Below, piece by piece: positions 8,622 to 16,752 of a stretch of DNA of 54,787 bases. A program made the translations under genes and the position numbers. The notes under the pieces are model-generated. The model was given only the letters and a program-made list of their open reading frames with translations, was not told where the DNA came from and did not search any database. Each line of letters opens with the position of its first letter. Within the stretch, counting starts at the first letter, position 1. Source of the stretch: TMED26 sp042088965 (GTDB lineage: Bacteria > Pseudomonadota > Alphaproteobacteria > Thalassobaculales > Thalassobaculaceae); contig JBELLC010000003.1 in assembly GCA_042088965.1 (NCBI GenBank), forward strand, positions 1 through 54,787, in the 5' to 3' direction.

Positions 8622-10290
8622 TTTCCCAGTTTGGATGGATCCAGACCGGCGCCTCTGACGCTGGCGCGGGTGGCGTGCCGATCACGGAATCGGCAAGCTT
8701 TTCGGCCATCATAATCGTTGGGGCATTCAAATTGCCGGAAACAATCGAGGGCATGATCGAGGCATCGATCACCCGCAGGCCGCTGATCCCGTGAACCTTG
8801 CCATCGCCATCAACGACAGCGTTTAGATCGCTGTTAGGGGCCATTTTGCAGGTCCCGGAGGGGTGATAAGCGCTTTCTCCATGGCGACGAACAAAAGCGT
8901 CAATGTCACCGTCACTGGTAACCTCAGAGCCTGGTGCCAATTCTGCACCGCGAAAGGGCTGAAAGGCGTCTTGTGCAAAAATTTCGCGGGTTAACCGCAC
9001 AGCAGCGCGCATTTCCTGGCGGTCATTTTCTGTCGCCATATAGTTAAATACAATTTCTGGCGCTTGTCTTGGATTGTCGCTGACAATGTTCACATGCCCC
9101 CGCGAGGTTGGCCGCATCGGCCCCACATGCGCCTGAAAGCCATGGGTATCCTGCGGGTTTGAGCCATCATAATTCATCGCCAACGGCAGAAAATGATATT
9201 GTAAATCAGGGTGTTCCACCCCCGCCCGCGAGCGAATAAAGCCACCGGCTTCAAACATATTTGAGGCGCCAATCCCGCCGCCCGTCAGCAGCCATTCAAG
9301 GCCAACCTTTAACTGTCCCAGCCATTTGGTTGCCGGGTAAAGAGAGACCGGCTGTGTACAGGCCATTTGGACGTAGATTTCAAGATGATCCTGAAGATTT
9401 TGGCCGACACCTGGCACGTCATGAACGACCTGAATACCGGCCCGCTGTAACAACGCTCCCGGACCAATGCCTGACAATTGCAAAAGTTGTGGGCTATTAA
9501 TAGCACCGGCCGACACAATGATTTCTCGGCGGGCACGTAAGTGGCGTTTTTGGCCATGCCATTCATAGTCAACAGCCACCGCCCGGCGGCCCTCAAAAAC
9601 AAGACGCCGGCACAACACCTGGCTTTCTAACTGAAGATTTGGGCGCGTTAGTGCCGGTTTTAAATAACCACGATAGGCCGACCAACGGCGACCTTTATAA
9701 ACTGTCATATCCATCCGCCCCAGCCCCTCTTGCTGGCTGCCATTGGGGTCTTGGGTAATCGGATAGCCGGCCTCTTTGCCGGCCTGTACCCAGGCCTGAT
9801 AGAGCGGGTTGGTCATTTTGCCAGCACTCACATGCAGCGGTCCATCGTCACCACGATAGTCATCGCCGCCGACATCAAGCTGCTCAGCCTTACGGAAATA
9901 GGGCAAGCAATGGGCGTAATCCCACCCGTGCAAGCCTGTCTGTGCCCAGCGATCATAATCGCGGGCGTGGCCGCGCACATAACACATGCCATTGATTGAG
10001 GAAGACCCCCCAAGGACCTTGCCCCGTGGGCAATACATCTGCCGGTTGTCCATATACGGCTCCGGCGCTGTTTCATACCACCAGTTATAGCGGCTATCCA
10101 TCAGCGGCATGGCAAAAGCTGCTGGCATTTGAATATGGATGCTTTTATCCGAGCCACCTGCTTCGAGAACCATGACCGTTGTATTGGCATCTTCGCTCAA
10201 ACGCGCCGCCAGCACACACCCCGCAGAGCCTGCCCCAATGATGATGAAGTCGACCTCATCGATCACGTTGTCACCTTTGTCTGCTGTCAT
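8608..10290 (-). CDS. GMC-family FAD-dependent alcohol/choline dehydrogenase
   Basis: Glucose-methanol-choline oxidoreductase that oxidises a primary alcohol, passing electrons to FAD and probably a respiratory acceptor. The product is 560 residues. The N-terminal FAD dinucleotide fold is IIIGAGSAGCVLAARLS. It is followed by the first GMC signature (PRGKVLGGSSSINGM), the second signature (GAINSPQLLQLSGIGP) and the catalytic histidine in SAYHPSGTCKM near the C-terminus. It resembles BetA and AlkJ-type enzymes, but the substrate cannot be read from sequence. I chose the ATG at 10290. A GTG at about 10269 with a good AAAGGTGA site is an alternative; longer upstream extensions would overlap the divergent HAD gene and are unlikely. 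It is monocistronic, convergent with greA. Confidence 0.9.
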   Translation of the reverse strand: MTADKGDNVIDEVDFIIIGAGSAGCVLAARLSEDANTTVMVLEAGGSDKSIHIQMPAAFAMPLMDSRYNWWYETAPEPYMDNRQMYCPRGKVLGGSSSINGMCYVRGHARDYDRWAQTGLHGWDYAHCLPYFRKAEQLDVGGDDYRGDDGPLHVSAGKMTNPLYQAWVQAGKEAGYPITQDPNGSQQEGLGRMDMTVYKGRRWSAYRGYLKPALTRPNLQLESQVLCRRLVFEGRRAVAVDYEWHGQKRHLRARREIIVSAGAINSPQLLQLSGIGPGALLQRAGIQVVHDVPGVGQNLQDHLEIYVQMACTQPVSLYPATKWLGQLKVGLEWLLTGGGIGASNMFEAGGFIRSRAGVEHPDLQYHFLPLAMNYDGSNPQDTHGFQAHVGPMRPTSRGHVNIVSDNPRQAPEIVFNYMATENDRQEMRAAVRLTREIFAQDAFQPFRGAELAPGSEVTSDGDIDAFVRRHGESAYHPSGTCKMAPNSDLNAVVDGDGKVHGISGLRVIDASIMPSIVSGNLNAPTIMMAEKLADSVIGTPPAPASEAPVWIHPNWETAQR

Positions 10291-10378
10291 TACACACGGC
10301 CCATATGTTATCTTATTTGAAAGGGTTAGCAGGCGGTCCTCGTGACCGACACAGCGTATTTCAGCTTCAGGAGTGACC

Positions 10379-11140
10379 ATGTCGGCACAGGCGGCAACAA
10401 TCAAGGGATTGTTATTCGATAAAGATGGCACCCTCATTGATTTCCAGAACACTTGGCCACCCATCTTCATGGATAGCATCGTCGCCCTTGCAGAACGCCT
10501 TGGTTGCCCCGCGCTGGCACACCCTCTGATGCAGTCAGGCGGCCTTGACCCAGTGAGCCAAAAAATCAGCGGCGGCAGCCAGCTTGCAGAAGGCACGTCA
10601 GATAGCTTGGTTGACCTTTGGCTGACATCAAACGCCGCCTTTGAGGCCCGCGCAAGGCAGCATTTTGGCGATACCCCAAGCGCTGCAATCACAACCCTGC
10701 TCGATCGCCATTGGGCCGATGCCATCCAAGAAAAAATGATCGCAGCGGTCCCCTTGCCGCCGTTGATGAAAGACCTGCATGGTAGCGGTTATCGCCTTGG
10801 TATGGCGACCAATGACAGCGCAGAAATGGCCCTTGCAACCAGTCATTTTTTTCAGATTAGCCATTGGCTGGATTTTCATGCCGGATATGATTCCGGTCAT
10901 GGTGCCAAACCGGACCCTGGGATGATTTTAGCTTTCGCTGCCAAAACCGCCCTTGCCCCCCATGAAATTGCCATGATTGGTGATTCCCCAGCGGACATGC
11001 AGGCAGGCAGGCGGGCCGGTGTTGGCCTGAAAATAGCGGTTTTAACCGGCGCTTGCGGACGGGCACAGCTGGCACCACTGGCAGACCTGGTTTTGGATGA
11101 TATCAGCGAAATCCCTGATGTTTTATCTGCCCATTATTAG
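10379..11140 (+). CDS. HAD-superfamily phosphatase, phosphoglycolate phosphatase-like
   Basis: A 253-residue haloacid-dehalogenase-type phosphatase. Motif I is LLFDKDGTLIDF, with the nucleophile Asp and the acid-base Asp. Motif II is MATNDSAEM, motif III is the lysine in GAKPDPGM, and motif IV is MIGDSPADMQAG. The order and a helical cap domain between motifs I and II fit the Gph/PgpB-like subfamily (HAD-IA). In many bacteria this clears 2-phosphoglycolate, but the substrate here is unproven. The start is ATG at 10379, with AGGAG five bases upstream; a GTG two codons earlier overlaps that site and is unlikely. It is divergent from the GMC gene and overlaps the convergent hydrolase gene by 4 bases. 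Confidence 0.88.
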   Translation: MSAQAATIKGLLFDKDGTLIDFQNTWPPIFMDSIVALAERLGCPALAHPLMQSGGLDPVSQKISGGSQLAEGTSDSLVDLWLTSNAAFEARARQHFGDTPSAAITTLLDRHWADAIQEKMIAAVPLPPLMKDLHGSGYRLGMATNDSAEMALATSHFFQISHWLDFHAGYDSGHGAKPDPGMILAFAAKTALAPHEIAMIGDSPADMQAGRRAGVGLKIAVLTGACGRAQLAPLADLVLDDISEIPDVLSAHY

Positions 11141-12030
11141 CGCGTTAAGCGGGCAATCAGGTCCGGCAAAAGCGTGTTGAAATTTGCTGGGTCCTCAAAC
11201 TGCACCCAATGCCCTGCATCCGGCAGCACCTCGATCAGCGCATCTGGGCGATGGTCGTGGATCATCTCCACATAAGGGGTAATCCCGCCAAAGGCGGTAA
11301 TATCTTTTTCGCCCCAAATATAGCCGATCGGTGCATTAATATGCGCAATGGATCGCAGCATCGCATCGGTAAGGGAAATGGGCCGGCTTTGAATACGGTT
11401 TTTCCCCGCATTCTGCATCTGGATGGTGGTCGCGAGGCCATCAATTTTAGCATCATCAGCCATCATCAACACACTCACATTATGGTGATGCGCGGCAAAG
11501 GTTTCAGACAGGGAAAAACCCCGCCGGGCAGGTCGCAGATCATCCGCAACAGTTGGCCGCGGGCCATAACCAGCCGAGCCAACCCCCACATAAGAGGTCA
11601 GACGTTTTGTTTGCAAGGCCGCCAGCACAGCGCCAATAACCGAGCCAAACGAAAACCCAACAATGCCAAAGTGCTGATCGTCTGGCATCACCTGCTGCAA
11701 GCTTTCGTGCAGTAACAGTGCCAAGCTGTCAGCATCATACGGTTGCGGTGCCATATCACTGTCACCTTGGCCCGCCATATCCGCCACATACAGCTGAAAA
11801 TGCTGCGCTAATGGGGCGATATTATGAAACCAATGGCGCCAACTTCCATGGCCGCCATGCAGCAACACAAGCGCCGGTCCCTTGCCCCAGACTCGCCAGA
11901 CAATTTCGCCGCTGCCACGATCAAAAGAGCCCCGCCGCAATTCCGCTGTTTCAGCCAAGGCATCAAGCCTCAGACTTGCATCTGCGATCGCCCCGGCAAC
12001 CGCTTTATCCTGATCTGCTATTTGCGCCAT
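11137..12030 (-). CDS. alpha/beta-fold hydrolase
   Basis: A 297-residue serine hydrolase of the alpha/beta fold. Visible are the oxyanion-hole segment LLHGGHGSWRHW, the nucleophile elbow GFSFGSV (GxSxG), a likely acid in GEKDITAFGG and the catalytic histidine in DAGHWVQFEDP near the C-terminus. This is a full catalytic triad arrangement. The fold covers esterases, C-C bond hydrolases and haloperoxidases, so the substrate is unknown. The start is ATG at 12030 after a G-rich site. It is followed in the same direction by no gene and preceded, 48 bases upstream, by the MFS gene reading the same way. The set LLM monooxygenase-MFS-hydrolase may therefore be one transcript acting on a shared hydrophobic substrate. 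Confidence 0.88.
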   Translation of the reverse strand: MAQIADQDKAVAGAIADASLRLDALAETAELRRGSFDRGSGEIVWRVWGKGPALVLLHGGHGSWRHWFHNIAPLAQHFQLYVADMAGQGDSDMAPQPYDADSLALLLHESLQQVMPDDQHFGIVGFSFGSVIGAVLAALQTKRLTSYVGVGSAGYGPRPTVADDLRPARRGFSLSETFAAHHHNVSVLMMADDAKIDGLATTIQMQNAGKNRIQSRPISLTDAMLRSIAHINAPIGYIWGEKDITAFGGITPYVEMIHDHRPDALIEVLPDAGHWVQFEDPANFNTLLPDLIARLTR

Positions 12031-12078
12031 AATCCCCCCCAACGCCGTCCATTCTGGATAGCAAGACCGCTGGTCGTG

Positions 12079-13305
12079 TCAACGCTTTATCCCTGGCAAA
12101 CACAAAACAGTCACGATGATCAGCGCCATTCCCGTTGATGAGAACATCAAAATAGCCGAACTGGCGGAGCTATGCTCGGCCACCCAACCAAGTAATAAAA
12201 CCCCCAGTGGTCCCGCCCCAATACAAGCAGCGACCACGCCCATGACACGTGAACGGTATTCCAGAGAACAGGCATTCAGAACGATTGTTGACTGCATCGC
12301 CCCAAACCCCGAAATGCCAATACCACCAATGAAAAGAATCGCCAGCGCAAGGCCATAGATAGGCAACTTGGCAACAATCATGACCCCACTGACAAAAATC
12401 ACAGCCCCAAAAAAGAAGATCTGCTGGAACCGCGCGGGACGTGCAAAATACGCTAAAATCACCGCCCCGCAAAAAGCCCCGCCCCCTTCTGCGGATACCA
12501 GAAAGCTGATCCGAATGGGGTCAACAACGAAATTCTCCACAGCCCAAACAGGCACCAAGCCTGCAAATGAGAAAGCAAAGAAATTCAAAATCGTTGTCAG
12601 CAGTAAAACACCCAGGATTTGCTTTTGTTGACGGGCATATCGAAAGCCCCCCATTAAACGTTGCAACAACCCCTCGGTGTTTTTCTCCAAGCGCTTGGCA
12701 CTGCGCGGCAAACCCAACACACAGAGCAAGATCAGGCCGTAAACAGCCGCTGAAATCATAAACGCACTGCTCAGCCCCAACCATTGATAAACCACTCCAC
12801 CAATTAACGGGCCTAACATGCGGGTCAAACTATTGGTCGCGGAATCAAAGGCCATCGCCGTACCTAAACGCGCCGGCTCAACAGCATCACTGATCAGCGT
12901 TCGGCGAACCGGGAAGTCTGTTGACCATCCAAGGCCGTTACAAAACGCTACCAGCGCCAGAACCCACAGCGTCATATCTCCGTCAAAACTGCACACGGCG
13001 ATATAGACAGAGCCAAGCGCCATCCCCGCGAACGCTACAATTAATGTGGCGCGCCGGTCTAGGCGATCAACGACCGCCCCAATAAGTGTTCCAAAAAGCA
13101 CCATCGGCGCCATTCGCGCCACCACCATCAGCGAGACAACCAATGGCGATCCAGAGACGTCAAAGGCATAAATGCCAAGCACCAAAATCTCCAGCCAACG
13201 CATTGCGCCGCCCAAACCGCCAACAACCCATAAACGCAAAAACTGGTTGTTTTTAAATAGTGTAAGCGGGTTACCGATCCCGGCTATGGCGGGCTCTTGT
13301 GTCAC
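12079..13305 (-). CDS. MFS transporter, EntS/MFS_3-like exporter
   Basis: A major facilitator superfamily protein of 408 residues with about twelve hydrophobic helices, in the inner membrane. The N-terminal half has FKNNQFLRLWVVGG and the loop 2-3 signature GAVVDRLDRRATL, which is typical of MFS_3/enterobactin-exporter-like proteins. This group generally exports small hydrophobic molecules or drugs by proton antiport. No ATG fits the start; a GTG at 13305 (or TTG one codon earlier) is the best choice, 16 bases after the stop of the LLM gene, which implies translational coupling. Substrate unknown. Confidence 0.85.
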   Translation of the reverse strand: MTQEPAIAGIGNPLTLFKNNQFLRLWVVGGLGGAMRWLEILVLGIYAFDVSGSPLVVSLMVVARMAPMVLFGTLIGAVVDRLDRRATLIVAFAGMALGSVYIAVCSFDGDMTLWVLALVAFCNGLGWSTDFPVRRTLISDAVEPARLGTAMAFDSATNSLTRMLGPLIGGVVYQWLGLSSAFMISAAVYGLILLCVLGLPRSAKRLEKNTEGLLQRLMGGFRYARQQKQILGVLLLTTILNFFAFSFAGLVPVWAVENFVVDPIRISFLVSAEGGGAFCGAVILAYFARPARFQQIFFFGAVIFVSGVMIVAKLPIYGLALAILFIGGIGISGFGAMQSTIVLNACSLEYRSRVMGVVAACIGAGPLGVLLLGWVAEHSSASSAILMFSSTGMALIIVTVLCLPGIKR

Positions 13306-13321
13306 CAACAGTGCGGCATCA

Positions 13322-14452
13322 TTAGGCGCTTAAGGCCTGATGATCGCAGCCTTGCGCGCGCAGCACGTCCATATGTTGGCTAAGACGCGGTGCAATATCT
13401 TTGGCGACCGCTCTAAAAGAGTTCTGCCATAATGATATGTTACCTGCCATGTCATGACCGGTGATGATCAAATGGCCAAAATCACCAACCTGTTCACGGA
13501 AGCCAATTAATTGATCCAGAACCTGATCACGGGTCCCCGCAATCACTAAATCACGGGCTTTGATGACGGCCTCTGCCCGCTCAACCGCTGGATCAAACGG
13601 TTCTGGGAGTTGCCCCATGGCCAATTTCATATGTGTGGTGAGATAGTAATAGTAATCAGCAAACACACCATGTGGATCTGCGAGCATATCTTCAGCCTGT
13701 GCCGCCGACTCGGTGACCAAGACAGACCTGCCAACCCGCCAAATTGCCGGGTCTGCCGTGCGGCCTGCAGTCGCTGCTCCCTGTCGATAGCGCGGCCAAT
13801 GGCAAGCGATATCAGCTGCAGAAATGAAGTTTCCAGAAATCGGAATCCAGTCCCGCTCACCAGCCAAAACCGCGAGCCCCGATTGCGCGCCGCGAATCGA
13901 AACAGCGACCGGTGGATGGGGGTGCTGCAACGGCTTAATCCAATGCCCAATGCCGAGCGCGTCAATCACATGGTCTGCCATCGAGAATTGCCAACTTTCC
14001 CCCGTATGGTGGAAAGGTGGGCCTTCTGTCCACAAGCGTAAAATCACATCAATGCTTTCCAGCATCGCGCGCCCACGTTTGCCATGGTCGAGGTTATCCA
14101 AAATCTCCCAGTCACTGCACAAACCGCCCGAGCCAATACCCATAATGACCCGCCCGCCAGACAATTGGTCTAGCAAGGCAACGTGCCCTGCGACCACAAC
14201 CGGATGTTGGTTCGGCAGGCTCATGACACCACTGCCAAGGCGGATATTTGGGGCCCGTGACAAAACACTCGCATTAAAGATCGCGGGCGAGGTCACAGGC
14301 TCGGCGGTAGATGCTAAATGCTCCCCCATCCAGGCTTCTTCAAACCCTAACTGGTCCGCCAGCACCACCAGGTCCTGATCTTCTGCCAGCGCCTCAGCAA
14401 TATTCCGGCCCGGCATATGCAGCGGCATCATAAAAAGACCAAGCTTCAGCAT
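13322..14452 (-). CDS. LLM-class flavin-dependent monooxygenase
   Basis: Bacterial-luciferase-like monooxygenase of 376 residues using reduced flavin and oxygen. The N-terminus MLKLGLFMMPLH, the block VVVLADQLGFEEAWMGEH, the segment GSGVMSLPNQHPVVVAGH and the loop GGRVIMGIGSGG are characteristic of the TIM-barrel luciferase family. It looks closest to limonene-monooxygenase/alkanal-type members, but the substrate is not evident. The ATG at 14452 is preceded by GGAG at ideal spacing; an in-frame ATG four codons upstream has no such site. It is the first gene of a leftward set with the MFS exporter (and possibly the hydrolase). The divergent region upstream contains a perfect 8-bp inverted repeat that may be an operator. 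Confidence 0.87.
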   Translation of the reverse strand: MLKLGLFMMPLHMPGRNIAEALAEDQDLVVLADQLGFEEAWMGEHLASTAEPVTSPAIFNASVLSRAPNIRLGSGVMSLPNQHPVVVAGHVALLDQLSGGRVIMGIGSGGLCSDWEILDNLDHGKRGRAMLESIDVILRLWTEGPPFHHTGESWQFSMADHVIDALGIGHWIKPLQHPHPPVAVSIRGAQSGLAVLAGERDWIPISGNFISAADIACHWPRYRQGAATAGRTADPAIWRVGRSVLVTESAAQAEDMLADPHGVFADYYYYLTTHMKLAMGQLPEPFDPAVERAEAVIKARDLVIAGTRDQVLDQLIGFREQVGDFGHLIITGHDMAGNISLWQNSFRAVAKDIAPRLSQHMDVLRAQGCDHQALSA

Positions 14453-14537
14453 TGAAAACTCCATTCGGGGGCGTTAACAGCCAATAAGGGACCATTTGTT
14501 GGCGGTGGTTTTGGCTGTTGAAAATAGACGAACCAGA

Positions 14538-14558
14538 CAGCCATAGCATGTATGGCTG
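14538..14558. promoter_or_regulatory. perfect inverted repeat, candidate operator
   Basis: CAGCCATA-GCATG-TATGGCTG: two perfect 8-base arms around a 5-base centre, in the 267-base region between the divergent monooxygenase and EamA genes. There is no T-tract, and neither neighbour ends here, so a terminator is unlikely. The symmetry and size fit a dimeric repressor site. No regulator gene is adjacent. Confidence 0.4.
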
Positions 14559-14719
14559 GGCTTCCTGGTGCAAATTAAATCTGCGCAACAGGCTGTTAAA
14601 GCGCCGTTTTCGTGTATGCTGTTATTTCAATAAAAAGCCATATTAAGCTGACTCTTTCTGTGTTCCGCAGCTTCTGGCAATGTTTACGATCCCCGGTTTC
14701 ATGCCGAGAAAAGGATATC

Positions 14720-15634
14720 GTGCCTACTGGATTCATCCGTCGCTGGAATGGCCTTGCTGGGAATTTACGCGGCTCAATCCTGATCATCATCGGCACCTTT
14801 GTGGGAACGGTCATGGTCAGCTGCATTAAAGTGCTCGGACAACGAATCCCGGTGGTTGAGATTTTATTCATGCGCCAGGTCGTGGTCTTGCTGGTGATCG
14901 CACCGATGATGATTCGGCAGTTTCCCGGAGTATTCGAAAGCTCTCGGCGGAAATTACATTTCATCCGAGTCGGGGTTTCCTCAATTGCGATGATCACAGG
15001 TTTTACAGCCTTTGTGCACCTGCCGCTGGCAGAGGCCACGACCATCGGCTTTGCCCGTACCTTGTTTACAACCGTACTGGCCGTCTTGATTTTGCATGAA
15101 ACAGTTGGCTTGCGCCGCTGGAGTGCAACAGTACTTGGCTTCATCGGCGTCATCGTTGTGGTACAGCCAGGCTCTGATAGCTTTAGCCTCTATGCCGTGG
15201 CGGCCATTGTGTCGGCATTTCTTGTTGCCTTATTGATGATCTTTTTGCGCACCCTCTCGCAACTAGACCGACCGATCACAATCATGTCCTACCAAGCGGT
15301 TTTCCTGACCCTATTGTTGACCGGACCGGCAATTTATTTTTGGGTCACGCCAACATTAGACGAGCTCATCCTGGTTGCTGTCGCGGGCGGACTGATGTCG
15401 GTCATGCAATGGCTGAACATTCAGGCTTATAAAGTCGGTGAAGCTGCCGCGATTGCGCCGATGGACTATTTCCGGTTGTTTTTTGCAACCTTGATTGGGA
15501 TTTGGTTCTTCAGCGAAATCCCTACAATTTGGACCTTTGTCGGTGCAGGGATTATTTTACTGTCAACAGCCTATACCATGCATCGCAATAGTATCCGCAA
15601 ATCAGCAACGGTCACATCGACCGATCCACATTGA
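14720..15634 (+). CDS. EamA/DMT-family transporter
   Basis: A drug/metabolite transporter superfamily protein of 304 residues with about ten transmembrane segments arranged as two EamA repeats. The first begins near SILIIIGTFVGTVMVSCIK and the second near FSLYAVAAIVSAFLVALL. Characteristic elements are the conserved FVHLPLAEATTIGFARTL and the second-repeat counterpart GEAAAIAPMDYFRLFFATLIG. Such proteins move amino acids, amines or nucleobases across the inner membrane; the substrate is unknown. An ATG lies 36 codons upstream in frame, but I prefer the GTG at 14720 because AAGGA sits four bases before it and the protein then has the usual length. It is transcribed alone, ahead of msrA. Confidence 0.88.
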   Translation: MPTGFIRRWNGLAGNLRGSILIIIGTFVGTVMVSCIKVLGQRIPVVEILFMRQVVVLLVIAPMMIRQFPGVFESSRRKLHFIRVGVSSIAMITGFTAFVHLPLAEATTIGFARTLFTTVLAVLILHETVGLRRWSATVLGFIGVIVVVQPGSDSFSLYAVAAIVSAFLVALLMIFLRTLSQLDRPITIMSYQAVFLTLLLTGPAIYFWVTPTLDELILVAVAGGLMSVMQWLNIQAYKVGEAAAIAPMDYFRLFFATLIGIWFFSEIPTIWTFVGAGIILLSTAYTMHRNSIRKSATVTSTDPH

Positions 15635-15704
15635 CGCTGTTGCCGTTTGCACAATCATCGCCATATCATGACACAGGCAATTTGATCACGTGAAGGAGGC
15701 GGCA

Positions 15705-16184
15705 ATGGCCAAGGCAATGTTTGGTGCAGGATGTTTTTGGGGTGTTGAAGAACGCTTTCGGGCGGTAAACGGCGTCAATGACGTTGCTGTCGGGTATGCG
15801 GGCGGGCAAACCGAAGCGCCAAGCTATGAGCAAGTCTGCACCGGCGCAACCGGTCATGCTGAAGTTGTCGAGATCGACTATGATCCCAAGCAGGTCGCTT
15901 ATGATGAGTTGTTAGCCGTCTTTTGGGACAGCCATGACCCCACCACCCTGAACCGCCAAGGCCCAGATGTTGGCACGCAATACCGCTCAGCGATTTTTAC
16001 CTATGACGACGGCCAAGAAGAGGCTGCGCGCAGCAGCAAACAAAACGCCAATGATGCGGGTCAATTTGGGGCATCCATTGTGACTGAGATTACCCCTGCC
16101 AGCACATTTTGGCGTGCCGAAGACTACCATCAGCAGTTCATTGCCAAGCGGCGGCAGAAATTTGGCGGGCTATTTGGCAGCTGA
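15705..16184 (+). CDS. msrA: peptide methionine-S-sulfoxide reductase MsrA
   Basis: Repairs the S-epimer of oxidised methionine in proteins and free methionine. The 159-residue protein has the active-site motif AGCFWGVEE with the nucleophilic cysteine. Further conserved blocks are VGYAGG, GATGHAEVVEIDYDP, FWDSHDPTTLNRQGPDVGTQYRS and the late RAEDYHQQF. The ATG at 15705 follows a strong AAGGAGG site. The only cysteine besides the catalytic one is Cys in YEQVCTGATGH, so recycling details cannot be stated. A partner msrB for the R-epimer is about 8 kb away on the other strand rather than fused or adjacent. Confidence 0.96.
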   Translation: MAKAMFGAGCFWGVEERFRAVNGVNDVAVGYAGGQTEAPSYEQVCTGATGHAEVVEIDYDPKQVAYDELLAVFWDSHDPTTLNRQGPDVGTQYRSAIFTYDDGQEEAARSSKQNANDAGQFGASIVTEITPASTFWRAEDYHQQFIAKRRQKFGGLFGS

Positions 16185-16202
16185 CGCGCTGCCCGCGCGT
16201 CA
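16182..16202. terminator. hairpin between convergent msrA and ATPase zeta genes
   Basis: A perfect 8-bp stem TGACGCGC / GCGCGTCA with a 5-base loop (TGCCC). Its first three bases are the msrA stop codon. The gap between the two convergent stops is only 28 bases. No T-tract follows in either direction, so if it terminates transcription it would do so poorly or with Rho; it may protect both message ends. Confidence 0.4.
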
Positions 16203-16212
16203 ATGGCGAGGC

Positions 16213-16533
16213 TTAGCCACTTAATTCAGTCAATGCATCGGCCATAAAGATATCAAGCTGACGGCGTAATTGGTTTTCAGTCAGCCGTTCAGCATTGGCG
16301 TTTACACGCGCGAGGACAGCGATGACCAGATTTTCGTCGCCCTTTTTCTCGAGATCAAGGCCGACCAAGCTTTGAGCATACGCCTCTGCTGACGGCGAAT
16401 CGTGACCTAAAAAGGTCTGCCCAATCCAAATCCCCAATTTGCGGTCTCGCAACGCCCGTGCGCGGAACAATCGTTCCTCATCATGGGCGAATTTTGCTTC
16501 CTCGGCGCGTTCACGGTCATCGAAAATAGCCAT
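16213..16533 (-). CDS. F1F0-ATPase inhibitor zeta subunit (DUF1476)
   Basis: A 106-residue, charged helical protein of the DUF1476 family. The family was identified as the natural inhibitor (zeta subunit) of the F1-ATPase in alphaproteobacteria such as Paracoccus, where it blocks ATP hydrolysis. The N-terminus MAIFDDRERAEEAKFAHDEE is the diagnostic inhibitory segment. It is followed by LFRARALRDRKLGIWIGQ and a C-terminal helical bundle ending in RRQLDIFMADAL. The start is ATG at 16533; a GTG one codon upstream is possible. The gene stands alone, convergent with msrA and divergent from purC. The family is restricted to alphaproteobacteria, which supports the taxonomic placement. Confidence 0.93.
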   Translation of the reverse strand: MAIFDDRERAEEAKFAHDEERLFRARALRDRKLGIWIGQTFLGHDSPSAEAYAQSLVGLDLEKKGDENLVIAVLARVNANAERLTENQLRRQLDIFMADALTELSG

Positions 16534-16752
16534 CACTTTATCATCCCACCAATGATTTTATACTCTTGTTGATTGTATATGTTACCGACAAAAGATAATT
16601 TCAAGTTGTCGATTAATACAGTAAACGCCAAGAATGCAGCATCAATGATGGCAGTCATTGTCTCAGGCGTTAAAAATTGCTACATCCACAGATTAGGGTG
16701 ACAGGTAGCGCTTTTTGGTGCCCCGACACCTATTCCCATTATGGAAGCCATT

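Noticed and set aside
10291..10725. Upstream extension of the GMC dehydrogenase frame
   Set aside because: It would run antisense through the HAD phosphatase start and gives a non-GMC sequence; the FAD motif lies just after the ATG at 10290.
14394..14588. Short leftward open frame upstream of the LLM gene
   Set aside because: It overlaps the LLM start in another frame, has no homology that I recognise, and spans the palindrome.
14612..14719. 36-codon N-terminal extension of the EamA transporter
   Set aside because: It lacks a ribosome site and is not like EamA N-termini; the GTG at 14720 has AAGGA at proper spacing.
16534..16752. Possible purine riboswitch or structured RNA upstream of purC
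   Set aside because: I looked for long-range stems and found only weak 4-5 bp pairings (for example GGTG/CACC near 16720), nothing matching a known aptamer.
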